DNA of 64,000 bases from Halichondria panicea (Eukaryota; Porifera; Demospongiae; Suberitida; Halichondriidae). The stretch is from NCBI RefSeq assembly GCF_963675165.1, contig NC_087384.1:4271182-4335181 (forward strand). Direction: 5' to 3'. Both the position numbers and the translations under genes were made by a program. Below, piece after piece: positions 26,365 through 37,700 of the stretch. The notes beneath the pieces are model-generated. The model was not told the DNA's origin. It searched no databases and saw only the letters and a program-made list of their open reading frames with translations. Within the stretch, counting starts at the first letter, position 1; every line of letters begins with the position of its first letter.

Positions 26365-29300
26365 TACCGTATACCTCGCTTGCGCATGCACACCGAGGCA
26401 TAAATATAATTATTACATGTTCATAATCTAGCTGACTGCCATTTTCACTGACCTAGTATAGGAGCAGGGACTACATATTTGTAGGTGCTATAGCAGCGTA
26501 GTACATGCTTTACGTACTTGAATGTTATAGGCTTGCACCATCCACTTGACCAAGAATGTAGGAATCCACCAATCAGAGTAGGCCACCAGAGAATGTTTCT
26601 GCAGGAATGGCTCCAATGGAGTCAGAGATTGAAAGAGCAGCACAGTGCCAAACTTAGACTTGAGATTCAGATACACAACTCCAGGTCCCATCTAAAGAGA
26701 ATGTTCAGATGTAATCACTACTTTTTAAGCAAATTTTGAGACTCCCCGTTTACATGAAGCAGGGGTTAAACACATGTCATAGTACATGCATGTTGAAGCA
26801 GTTTAGCCACAAGTTACTGATCTCACTCATACCTGGTCAGCAACAGACGTGACGTCCAGAAACTTAAAATTCACTCCCATTAAATTATTAGTCACGGTAA
26901 GAGTCATACGGCCAACATGAGTGGAAGGTTCTGGCAAAGATTCCCAGCGAGCTGTCCAACTGTGTGTGTGCAGTCTCCCAGAAAGCAGCTCACGATAGTT
27001 TATACCAGAGCCTGAGGAAACTCCTGCTCCGTGAAGATATGCCAGGTGAGATACATCAGCACCATTCTCAGGGATGTCCTGCATATGGCAAGCGTAGAGC
27101 ACCACCACATTAATTAGCCTCGCCCTACACCCATTTTTGCTCATAATTATTGGTTGGTCGCCCTGAGGGACTGGTATCCATTGATACGCATGCACTGACT
27201 ATTCTCCGGTATATCTGGGGAATTCGGATAACAACGTATAATTATATGCTCAAAGCAATGACGTAAAAACAGAGGAAGGAAGTAGAAAACAATGATTGAG
27301 CACTGTAGCAACTACATTGTACATAACGATGATTGATGGTTTCTATAGCCATATACTCTAGGAGCTAATCTTAGCCAACCAAAAGCCAGTGAACATTGTG
27401 GATGACCATCATCTTAAAAGCTGCAGCTAGAGGCTAGCCTCTACATGGGTCAAAGGATCCTCGGAAGAGAAAAGAGATATATAATATATTATACGGAGTT
27501 GAAAATGCTGTGACTAATCTACAATGGAATAAAGATAATGGTAAATGTCTCAATAAAATTAATATTGCTGTTTTGCGCAAAACAGTCAGTGCAAGCCAAG
27601 AGGTCTGTGTGCTTTTTGTATACTATAGTACTAAGTCTACAGTTTTGGAGCAGTGTATTGTATATATATACCCCTATGCAATTGAAAGTACGTAATGTGT
27701 TGCTGATACATACATGTATAAGTACAAAATACTCACTTAATTAGCATTGACTAAAATTACCTCTACATGAGCATTGATAAAATGGGTCGAGGAGAGTCGA
27801 TACACAAAACGACCGTTGGCTATCCCTTCTAGGTCTTTTAGCGACCAAAATGGCTCCCTTTCTTCAGCATCATGCCACACGAGGATGGAACCATTGCACT
27901 CTATGGTGGGCCAAGCCTTGACCTTGGCCTGGGCCGGGATCTTCCCCTTAGCGTACGGGATCTTGGTACACTGACCTGTCTCGCCATCAAACTGCCAGCC
28001 ATGGAATGGACACTCAATGCAGGAGCCATAGATCTATTATGAAAGCAGCCATAGAGATCAAAGGAAACTATGCTAACAAATCCTATAGAGTACAACCAAG
28101 GGCGTATGAAGAGAAGAGGGCATGCAACTACTATCTATCAGAAAACAAATGGGCGGGGTCTTATATCTAAAAATAGTAAAGAATGCATTGCACGTGCACC
28201 GTTTTGTGCGTGCACGGTGAAGATATACGGAAACTTACAGAGAAAGTATCTATTCTAGCTAAGCTAACACACTGCAGATGATTGTAGCTCTCTATACTAT
28301 TAGATCCCATTTGAGTGTATTTAGCAGGGAACTATGAGCTATAGTACCGGTACTATAGATTGCTCTGGGCTACAAACTACAACATTGTACATTGTATTGT
28401 GATTTACAAGAAGATACACATTTAGACTACATTACATCATCTGTAATTGATCTGATTGGCTAAAAACAGTAGATTACATGGAAGCATAATCTACAGAAGG
28501 TACTTATTCTACAGGAAGTGGACGCATATTCTACAGGAAATGGGCGCTTATTCTACAGGAAGTGGACACATATTCTACAGGAAATGGACGCATATTCTAC
28601 AGGAAGTGACAAATAATTTGCAGGAAGTTCTCAAAAGTTGGAATGAAATTTTTAGTGAAAGTGACAAGAAGATGACAAAAAACATTATAAAAAACACAGA
28701 ATGCAATAGTTTGTTCAGTCAATATCCATTCTTTCCATGTCCACTGTTGCTTTGTATTGCTTTTTCCAGTTGGGCATGGGCAAGGGGGGCCAGGAAAGCA
28801 TCAAAAACATTTTAGCAGTCACTTGACACTTTCTATTGAGTTTTTTAAGGTTCCATGCCGGTCCAGTCTGCTCTATACCCCCTCCACTCCACCACAGTAC
28901 AAGTTGTGTCGACACGCCGAAGATTTCTCGGCGTGTTAACCGCTGCGGTCAACTGGAGGCAAAAAGAAGGAAAGATAGTTATCAGAGCTTCATTTTTTTC
29001 TTGTAGTGTTGCAGTCAGTTCTAGCATAGTTCTAGGTTCTTTTTGCTTGTCTGTTCTTTCCAGTATCTTCAAGAAGCGTTTCACAAGCTTTACTAAGTTT
29101 TACTGTAGTTTTTCATTGTTTTGAAGCCGTCTTCTTGTCTTTTTCTGTCAACTGGTGTCTCTCACAGCTCTCCAGCTCGTCCAGCTCGCACAAATTCAAT
29201 TTCTGTTGCTACGCACCAAACCTGGCTTTTTATAACCACGCCTCGCGCATGCGCAATGAAGTCCAAGTTAGATAGACCACACCCACTTGTAGAATATTCG

Positions 29301-32291
29301 TCTTAGTAACCACCTTGGTTACGGTTAGATTCCCTCGGCTTTGCGCCTCGGGCTAACCGCAACCGCGGAGGTTACATAGACGCATATTCTACTCTTAGGT
29401 GTAGTCTATCCTATACGTAATAACATAAAAATTATTGTAGCTAGATGCTTTGTCTAGTAATATAATAACAGAACTAGAATGAAAGAGAGAAGCTCTAGTT
29501 TCTTTTTTTGGCTTTGTTCGAGATTAGTAGGAGACGCTCGTTTTTTGGGCAGTGTCTGTGCTTTTTTGCTGCAAGGCTGCATGGGGGAGGAGCTGGATGT
29601 ATGGAAGTGCTGGGATTTTAGCTTTGGCTTCTTCCTAAAGTTCCTTTCGCTTTGTTCAAGAGTAGTATAGGAGCCGCTCGTTTGCTGGGCTTGTTTGCTG
29701 CAAATTATAGCTTAGGTGTCTTCCTTTCGCTTTGTGAGAGTAGTACGAGCCGCTCATTTCTTGGGAAGTGTGCTGGGCTTGTTTGCTGCAAAACTGGGGG
29801 AAGAGCTGGATGTTTCCGTTTTGTGGGTGGAGCTAGGACTATAATTTTGTCCATCAAACTGAGGTGGAGGAACAGGGTTGACTTGAATAGAGACCACAGA
29901 TTTAGTAGAGACACAGAGATGCCAACTTCAGATATTAGTTTTCAAAAGAATAATGATGCAGTTGCTAGATTGGCTGTTTATATAGGTTGACTGTTGCTAA
30001 GCTAGTGCATTTCTAGTAGCCAATAGGTTTTGGGATCTAAATCAGTTAGAACATGTGCATTCGGTATCTATGGTTATAGTGTAAGCCCTCGAGCTTTGGG
30101 ACACTATAACACATAGATACCTCATGCCCATGTTCTAACTATAACGTAGTAAATGATGCTAACAATGCTCAGTGACACTAGAAAGTGAGTAGCATAGTCG
30201 TACTAGAAGCAACTAGAGCACTAAAGTGCAAACCCTCGGCTGGTGACATGATAATAAAGATAATGCAGTGCATGTAGCATGTATGACCAGCACAGCAACT
30301 AAATAGCTAAACACTGGAGGCATGGCATGCTGAAACATTGAGTGGTACATGCACTGTGGACTGGGATCACAGCAAAGAAGCCTGGAGTCTTAGGCTTAGA
30401 GAGTCCTGCCAGGCTGGAGTATAGGATCCAGCAACCAGTCACAATTTTAGATTTTTACTCGTTTTTACTATTCTATTGTTCCTGGTACAGGATCACTTCA
30501 GCTGCAAATACGTTGGTCAGCAGAGGTAGATAATTCTAGCTAGTGACCCTGTTCCATTGTTCCTGGTACAGGATCACTTCAGCTGTAAGTAACCCATGTG
30601 GAAAATCACAACGTAACATAGGGTGTCTCGAATAAAGGCCGCGTGTAGTTAGCAGCTGCCAACGGGCAAGTTTAGCTGTTGCTCGCTTTTATTCGACAAA
30701 GAAACTTTAACATCCATATCTTCCACTATTTAAAGCAAGATATTGTTGTGTGAAGGCAGTGCTATGACATCCAAGTGAGTAGAGATACTCGTTACAAACA
30801 AACAAACAGACAAACAAACCAACAGACTACTATACCCGCTGGCCGCGGCACGGCCTCGGGTAACAAGCCAGAAACCACAAACTTTGAGTTGTTGCCTCAA
30901 ATCCTTGGTTTCTTTGACTCCTGTCTTGATGTAGCAGGTATAGCAATCATAGTGTTAAACTACTACGACTCATAAACTAACAGGAGATGTTATACAAGAG
31001 AGATAAATGAGCTAATGGAAAAAAGTAGATAAAAAGTGCCGACTCAGCAGCTTGGATGGGTTTGGAGTTTTTACATAGAAAATATAAGCTCACGTGAATC
31101 TTAATTAATTGTGGCCAACCTAAATATAGCATATCCTGCTGACTCATCAGTTTTTTGACGCATACACAGTTTACATTGCGAGTTGCGTGCCCTCTTCTCT
31201 TTATACGCCCTTGGTACAACTATGTGGCAACCACAGGGTGCATAGTGTGGTAGTTCAAGCATGTTTCAGTCAAGGGCCATCATTTTTAAAATTAAATGTT
31301 GCAAAAATCCCTCATGGTTGAAATTCAAGCACAGTCCTACACGCATGACCTGTTTAGCCGTTATTATAGTCATTTTATGATAGACTCTAAACTTAGTGAA
31401 TTAAATCATAACGTGAGCATTCCATCTGGAGTCGTAACACTTAATCCATGACTTGTAATATGAATATATATACGCACTGCATGCACAAATCAATATGTAC
31501 ATACCTTACCACCCACACCCAGGTTTGCACCCAGATGAGCACAGTAGGCGTCCAGAACATGAGCTTTCCCTTCGTCATCTCTAAACACAGCAAAGTTTTG
31601 TCCCAATGCATTTACCGCAGTGCTTTGTCTGGTTTTAAGTTCATTAGAGCGGAGGATGCTAAACCAACCATTCGGATAAGGTGGTGGTATTTCCCCTATC
31701 TTCTTTCTTCTCCGTATTTCATTAACAAAATCTCGTTTCGTGACGAGTCCGTTCATTTCTCTACTAGGGAAGTCAAATCCGACCTTTGTTTCGGGACAGT
31801 ACAGCTCCACAACTCCAAATATGGCTTGGTACAAGTTCCTGTGAGGGAAGAAATCGTATAATTATTCGTGCAGCGACATAGCTAGATCGAATCTAACAAT
31901 TTCGTGTTTCGATATTAATGCTCTAAATACATAAATTAGGACCATACGAAATAACCCGCTATATGATTGCACTCTAGATCTATAGATTGTACCCATTCTA
32001 TCCCTATATAAAGAAAGCTGACCTGCCAATATACAAGATGTACAGAGTTGCAGCAGAATACAATAGGACCTTGAGCAACCATACCACACTCACAACGTCA
32101 GAGCTAAATGGTACAGCTGAGGACATAGCATATAAGGCTCTTTCTAGAGCTACATTAAAGATACCAGTACCAGTCATGTTGCCATTGAGACTATCAAAAA
32201 CATTTTGCTCATAGGTCCCACTGAAGATGATTTGGGACACAGCAATCAGACCAGAAATGTGGATGAGCAGGCTAACAGAAGGGGTCATCAT
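25636..32291 (-). CDS. nvd: Neverland/DAF-36-like Rieske sterol oxygenase, 485 aa
   Basis: Six exons: 32291-32023, 31838-31505, 28033-27761, 27078-26833, 26691-26518, 25797-25636. Total 1458 nt, phases consistent. An N-terminal hydrophobic region (about 70-90) anchors it in the membrane. The Rieske [2Fe-2S] motif is intact: C189-x-H191 ([14 protein letters not shown]), 17 residues, then C209-x2-H212 (CIECPFHGW). The non-haem iron site fits E-x3-D-x2-H-x4-H ([14 protein letters not shown]303 and H308). Neverland/DAF-36 enzymes convert cholesterol to 7-dehydrocholesterol using O2 and reductase-supplied electrons, giving steroid-hormone precursors in insects and nematodes. The substrate here is unknown. 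Intron 2 (3.5 kb) hosts a TIR element; intron 5 hosts a family A repeat. Confidence 0.92.
25894..26402 (-). mobile_element. Dispersed repeat family A, long copy in nvd intron 5
   Basis: Bounded by atgcctcggtgg at one end and caccgaggcat at the other, so it has short inverted ends. Contains an AC run at 26336-26364 and the same block order, reversed, as at 7903-8112. A second block (tgcagctctcttctcactct, ctaactactaagtagagtag) is shared with 55740-55850. This is one of the most complete copies. Confidence 0.7.
28096..31214. mobile_element. 3.1-kb TIR element in nvd intron 2
   Basis: Ends are inverted repeats of about 33 bp with two mismatches, starting CCAAGGGCGTAT. They are flanked by matching TACAA on both sides (28091-28095 and 31215-31219), a 5-bp target duplication. 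No transposase was recognised inside; only short uncharacterised open frames and internal repeats are present. A second, internally deleted copy starts at 63479 and runs off the window. Both ends and several internal blocks of the two copies are nearly identical, so the family was recently active or recently copied. Confidence 0.85.
28490..28630. repeat. Minisatellite of about 27-bp units inside the TIR element
   Basis: About five units of the type tattctacaggaagtggacgca repeat in tandem, with small changes (aagtgg/aaatgg, gcat/gctt). It lies within the 28096-31214 element. Confidence 0.75.
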
Positions 32292-33479
32292 ACTTTATAC
32301 ATCTATCTCTAGCTAGCTAGCTGCGCTGCACTGCCTTGTGCTTTTTAAGCGACACCACGAAATGGGCGTGGTGACGATGCTGAAACTGGATGGCTATTTA
32401 TATCTCTAGCTCTACTCCTGTACAGATTTAGAAAGATTTTCTGTTCTTCAATAACATGTTTAGTTAATGTATACCGGAATTTAAGTTAGCCATTGCCTAC
32501 TGGCATAGTTTTAAAAATGACAAAGGTCAAGTACTATACTACCTGTATTAGGGTTTCCACACAAAAATCTGATCTCTACAAAATGGTGTTTTGAGTGATT
32601 GTGCATACAAAGCAACTAAAATAAAGCAGGCAGCCAAAATTTCGCGATGAAATACCTTTTCTTTCTTGCACAATAGCACCTGTTAACTCTCACCACAACT
32701 ATGCTTGCATGCAATATTTCCACTCTAAAGAAAGCACACTTCAAAGTTAAATTTCAAAACTTTTGTTGAAGCATAGATAAAGGAATTTTGTGCTGCAATT
32801 CTACACTTCAAGGTAAGTAGTTTAGAGCAGAATTGAACAAATTGTATTTAGTTGTCAAAGCCTGGTGTAATTTTTACAACTACAACCAAAATTGAAAATG
32901 TTGTGTAAAAATAGAAATGTCAGTGCATTTGCTTTCCTCACCATATTTTTATGAAGTAGGTTGGTGCATGTATCTATGATAATAATTAAAAGGAGAATCG
33001 TCCCATGTAACCACCAAACTACATTCGATAATATACTAATCGAGTCAAGTCATTTGCTACTCTTCTTAAAGTAATAGCACTAACACTAAGAGCCATTTTT
33101 GATATGGGTTGGTTCTCTGAGGACAGGGTGCAAATTCAGTTTTATTCGAGGCTATGCCGCCACAACAAGTATCTTCGAAGCTAAGCCGCCGCCACCAACT
33201 CCTAGTGTCCTGCCGCCAACCCGTGTACCTGCCCGTCGCCGCCAACCACTAACACCTGCCACCACTCTCGAGGTTAAGCCTCCGCCACCCAACCCCCAAC
33301 TGCATGTGCCACCAAGTAAATGCTCCGCCGCCAACCACTAATACCTGCCGTCACCCTCGAGGTTAAGCCGCCGCCACCAAGTAAACACCGCCGCCTCCTA
33401 ACACTGCATATTTGTTTTGTTTTGGCACTATTCACCTCTCATACAATACTGTATGCGGTTTTGCAACTAAGATGCAAGC
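32292..33479. other. Intergenic, with GC-rich degenerate repeats
   Basis: Upstream flank of the nvd gene. No exon recognised. Positions 33168-33405 are a C-rich, G-poor degenerate repeat built from phrases such as ctcgaggttaagcc and ccgccgccacca. These give short Pro-rich frames in one direction without splice or start support. Confidence 0.5.
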
Positions 33480-33609
33480 GGAAGTGTAACCAAGCCACGT
33501 GAAAACTGCTGCAATCTGATAGGGCGCCACTATAGTGGCGCTAGAACAAATCCCAGATAGGCTTGCAACCCGACCTCCCGTCAGGGACGGTCGGGCTCCG
33601 CCCAACTAG
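33480..33609. mobile_element. Partial copy of the TAGTTGGGC TIR family
   Basis: Ends GGCTCCGCCCAACTA and shares the internal gcaatctgat and tggaacaaa-type blocks with the right half of the complete element at 62355-62694. The left end is missing. Confidence 0.55.
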
Positions 33610-33809
33610 GTCTGTCCAGCCATGGCAGCTCTTCTCCGTCTTCACAGAGTATCGAATCTCTCTTCAAAGAAAGTCAGTCTCGGCAGGACCTCCAAATGTA
33701 ACTTCGCTAGTTAGACCCCAGGCCTATAAGCTTAATAATGCCCACGCCTTACAATTAAAGAATAATATACAATAACAATAAGTCATATAATTATAGTCAC
33801 TTGGTTACA

Positions 33810-34360
33810 TATGGGAGAGAAGCATCACATGACAGTCAGCAGTCAGCAATCGTGAGCACATGCAAGCACAACTTCAAACTTGATTCCAAACTATTTGAAT
33901 TTTGCACATCAGCATTGTGACGGTGTATATAATTATATGGTGCATGTGTGTGAAATATTTCTCAGCCCCTGCATGCATGTTTAAATTGTTACCTCCCACG
34001 CAGACATGAAGTTGTCTGACATTAGGGAGGTCTGGTGGTCGTATACCTCTTCCAGTTCTACAATGGCTTGTTTCTCCTCAAACTCTACACAACTACTGAC
34101 TGTCCACACTGGCAGGTGTGTCATCAATCAGAAATAAGAAAAAGAAACCATTTAAATTTTTGCTTCATGTATTAGGTGCTAGTGTTGGGAGTACTGTTCA
34201 TTGTGGTTGCTTCTTTGAACGGATCAACTCTCTCCAATGTCATCTACGGGAAATCCAAAAAGGTCATGAAAAAAAGACTGTCTGAGAGTTTCAAGTCATT
34301 TTGAATTTTATAGGACTGGTAAATGTACGTATAGTGAATAAAAACGATTCGATAACTTTT
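33810..34360 (+). pseudogene. TMEM120 3'-end duplicate, broken
   Basis: This stretch copies 24690 to about 25210: the end of TMEM120 exon 8, introns 8 and 9, exons 9 and 10 and the first 3' untranslated bases. It differs by a 6-bp duplication (gtcagcagtcagcaatc), a 10-bp deletion just after gacattagg in the exon 9 copy (frameshift), a deletion in intron 9 and scattered substitutions. Introns are retained, so it arose by DNA duplication rather than retrotransposition. No upstream exons accompany it. Confidence 0.9.
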
Positions 34361-34561
34361 TTTGTGTGATAAACATAATATCACATGTCAAGTAAGCAAT
34401 AACATAGATTAGTCACGTAACATGCATGACCCTATGTATTGTTTTTGACCGGCTTGTATGTGATCTACATGTACTTCATACTGCTGCAACCTGACTGTTA
34501 AATGCCGAGGGTTCCGGTTCCGCACTTGTCCATATTACTATTGACCAGTAAAATTACTCAT

Positions 34562-34711
34562 TTCAGTAACAATAAAATAATTTAGAGTGAGAATACAAAA
34601 TAAAATTGATCTATATAATTATGGAGTCACTGTATACGTTCTACATTTCAGTAATTTAGAGTGAGAATACAAAATAAAATTGATATATAATTATGGAGTC
34701 ACTGTATACGT
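34562..34711. repeat. Direct repeat of about 70 bp overlapping a stop codon
   Basis: Two copies of a segment containing tttagagtgagaatacaaaa and ttatggagtcactgtatacg lie at about 34562-34639 and 34647-34711. The second contains the stop codon (34691-34693) of the kinase-ankyrin gene, so the C-terminus of that protein is partly made of duplicated spacer sequence. Confidence 0.75.
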
Positions 34712-37700
34712 ATATATATAATTATACAGAAATTTACTGATTTTAGTGTGATTCTTCCAAAGAGCCACATCATTAGCAGTATAGCCATCCTGTGTGGAAA
34801 AAAACTGTTTCAAAATCTGACAAGCATTATGCCGCAATATTGAATATCAATAGCTTGCAGCCCGGCCTGTTACCCTGACATATGCATGAGTTTCTTAGCC
34901 TGGAAAAAAAAACGCTTCGACCCGCCCTCCAGAATGGTAAAAAGCATCATGTAAGAGCAAGAACACAGAGCGAGAAGTGTTTTTGGAATTCAAAGTTCAA
35001 GTCTAGTTTGTGTTGTTTCTAGTAACTTGATGAGCTTCCACTGGAAAATGTTTTTCTATAAATACTGATAATTATACTAGCTTGTCATACAGGAAAATAC
35101 ATCAATAAATTTATCATGTATGTGCTTCAATTTCTATCATGGTAATTATAGTTTCACAAATCATTTTACGAGAAAGCGGTGTTTTATCAGTAAGTCTACT
35201 AGCTATTGTTGCTGAATTAGACTTAAGCAAACAACTCACTCTAGTGTGCAACGGAAAAATAACAGAAACTTGTTTGATGTAGCAGCCTCATGCATAATTG
35301 ATAGTAGGCTTCCCAGGGATACGGTCAACAATTTTAGGATAGGCAAGGATTATGGAAGTCATCTATTGACTTAATTACAAGCTTTAAGAGACTCTGAGAA
35401 TGTTTTAAACGCCGAATTTTCTAAACTAACTGAATTACTGCAAAATGAAAAGGGATGGTACGTTGAAGTAATGAACGCGTGAGAGAAAACCATGGTGACC
35501 GTGTGGGCGGAGCTTAGAATTTACAGATTCAGCAATAATTAAAGGTCCCAGTCCTTTAATAATGCACCCATAGATAGAAGAGTAAGAGGGATTGGTAACG
35601 GAAGCAGTTCACGTGATCATTTTACATTGAATCTGCATCCGCGTTACGCCCTATAAACGAGGCTATTTTGCCGGGTAACTCGCTCAAAATAAGAAAGTTG
35701 TGTTTTCTCGAGACTTAATCTTTTTCAACAATTTATAACACGCCCAGTCTGTGAGCCACATGCTGTACTTGCTAATGACTGACCACACCCAGTAAAAAGG
35801 GACATTCCAGTAAAGTTTTAGGCAAACAGCTGCTATTTATAGTCTTGTATTGCTAAAACGTGTAAGCGTGCTGGTTATAACTACTAAAATATAGCCTTTA
35901 AATACGAGTGAGTTGCACAGACTAAGCATTGTGGTATATTATACTGTGTGTAGAAATAGGCCATCAGCTTGGCCTAGCCGAACCACGCCCATCTACAGCT
36001 TTAGCTTGTTGACACAGCCTCGATTAAACCGCGGGTAAAGTGGATGTTACACGAGGGTACTTCCGTTACCAATCCCTCTTCCTTTTCTATCTATGATGCA
36101 CCTTAGGAAGTTTCCACAAGATTTAGAAGCTCTCAAGGCTCACTATACATGTATACGTTCGTGATACTACAACCAGCCCTTTGGGCTTCTAAATCATAAT
36201 TATACAAAACAGTGTCTAACTGTTACATAGACTAGTACATGTATGCCATTATTGTATGACATCATCAACAGGACTCACATTCGTCTTAATACTGACGTCA
36301 GCGTTGACCTCCAACAACATCATGACAACTTTGAAGTGACCATTCTGACTAGCTATGTGTAATGATGTCCACCCATCCTGTACAGAGGACAAGTGAATAA
36401 TGCCTCTATACAATTGTACGAGCTAAAATTAATACACAACAGTGGGTGTAAGTAATCAAAATCTCACCTTATCTTTAATGTCAACCTGAGCCTTAGCTGC
36501 AATTAGCAGTTTCACAACTCGACTGTGGCCCTTCTCACTCGCTTTATGTAATGCTGTCCATCCATCCTGTATACAGACGACCAATGAATACTTACGTGAC
36601 ATTACGTACAACACTAGCAGTGCTATCGTAACCTTTTGTTGAATCTTAATCTGAGCCTTAGCTGCCGTCAACAATTCAACTACACTCAAGTGATCATTCT
36701 GAGCAGCTGCATACAGCGCAGTGGCTCCGTCCTATACAGCGCCAAGAAGACTGATGAGCAGGTGAACATACATGTACAAAAACACCAGCTCAAAGAGACA
36801 CTCACAGCTTTTTGCAGATCAACATTGGCTCCAGCATTGATTAAGAGGTCAACACATTTGTGGTGACCTTTGAAACTGGCTAAAAAGACAGGAGACTGTT
36901 TCCACTGTACATGCATGACATAGAACATAAACAACATTATTACATGACTTTGTATATAATTGTCAGCTGTATACAACATGTACACGTAGTGTAAACAAAA
37001 TAAACAACTAACCTTGTCTTGAGTGTTGACTCTAGCTTTGGCTGCTAAGAGGACCCTCACTATCTCATCATATCCATTGGCACTGGCTAGATGAAGAGCT
37101 GTTTTTTTGTCCTGTAATTGGATAGAAATTCTATGAAATATGAACTAAAATTCACCCAAAACAAATGTCAGGAAAAAGTTTGAACAATCAGAAGAGTTTG
37201 ACGTCATTGGGCAACAAGTTAGTTTTTGCAGACGCCCTCTGCGGCCCGAGGGCATTATGTTGCTCCAGTGCAATATAATTATGGCATGTTGCACTCGTGC
37301 TGGGCAACAACTAATATCTATTACATGTACACTGTATTATAAAACGACATCAATGTGACTCACATTATTCATGATGTTGACGCCAGCCTTGGCCTTCAAC
37401 AACATCATGACAACTTCAAACCGACCACTCTGACTGGCTACATGCAATGCTGTGCACCCATTCTGTACATACATAATTAATGTTAATGAGAACACCAGCT
37501 CAAAGAGACACTCACAGCTTTTTGCAGATCAACATTGGCTCCAGCATTGATTAAGAGGTCAACACATTTGTGGTGGCCTTTGAAACTGGCTAAAAAGACA
37601 GGAGACTGTTTCCACTGTACATGTATGACATAGTACATTATTACATGACTTTGTATAATTGTCAGCTATACACGTATAGTGTAAACAAAATAAACAACTA

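Noticed and set aside
28456-28815. 119-codon frame inside the TIR element as a transposase
   Set aside because: Its first third is the 27-bp minisatellite and no transposase motif is visible.
33152-33502. Pro-rich and Gly-rich frames
   Set aside because: They come from degenerate CCGCC-type repeats with no start, splice or homology support.
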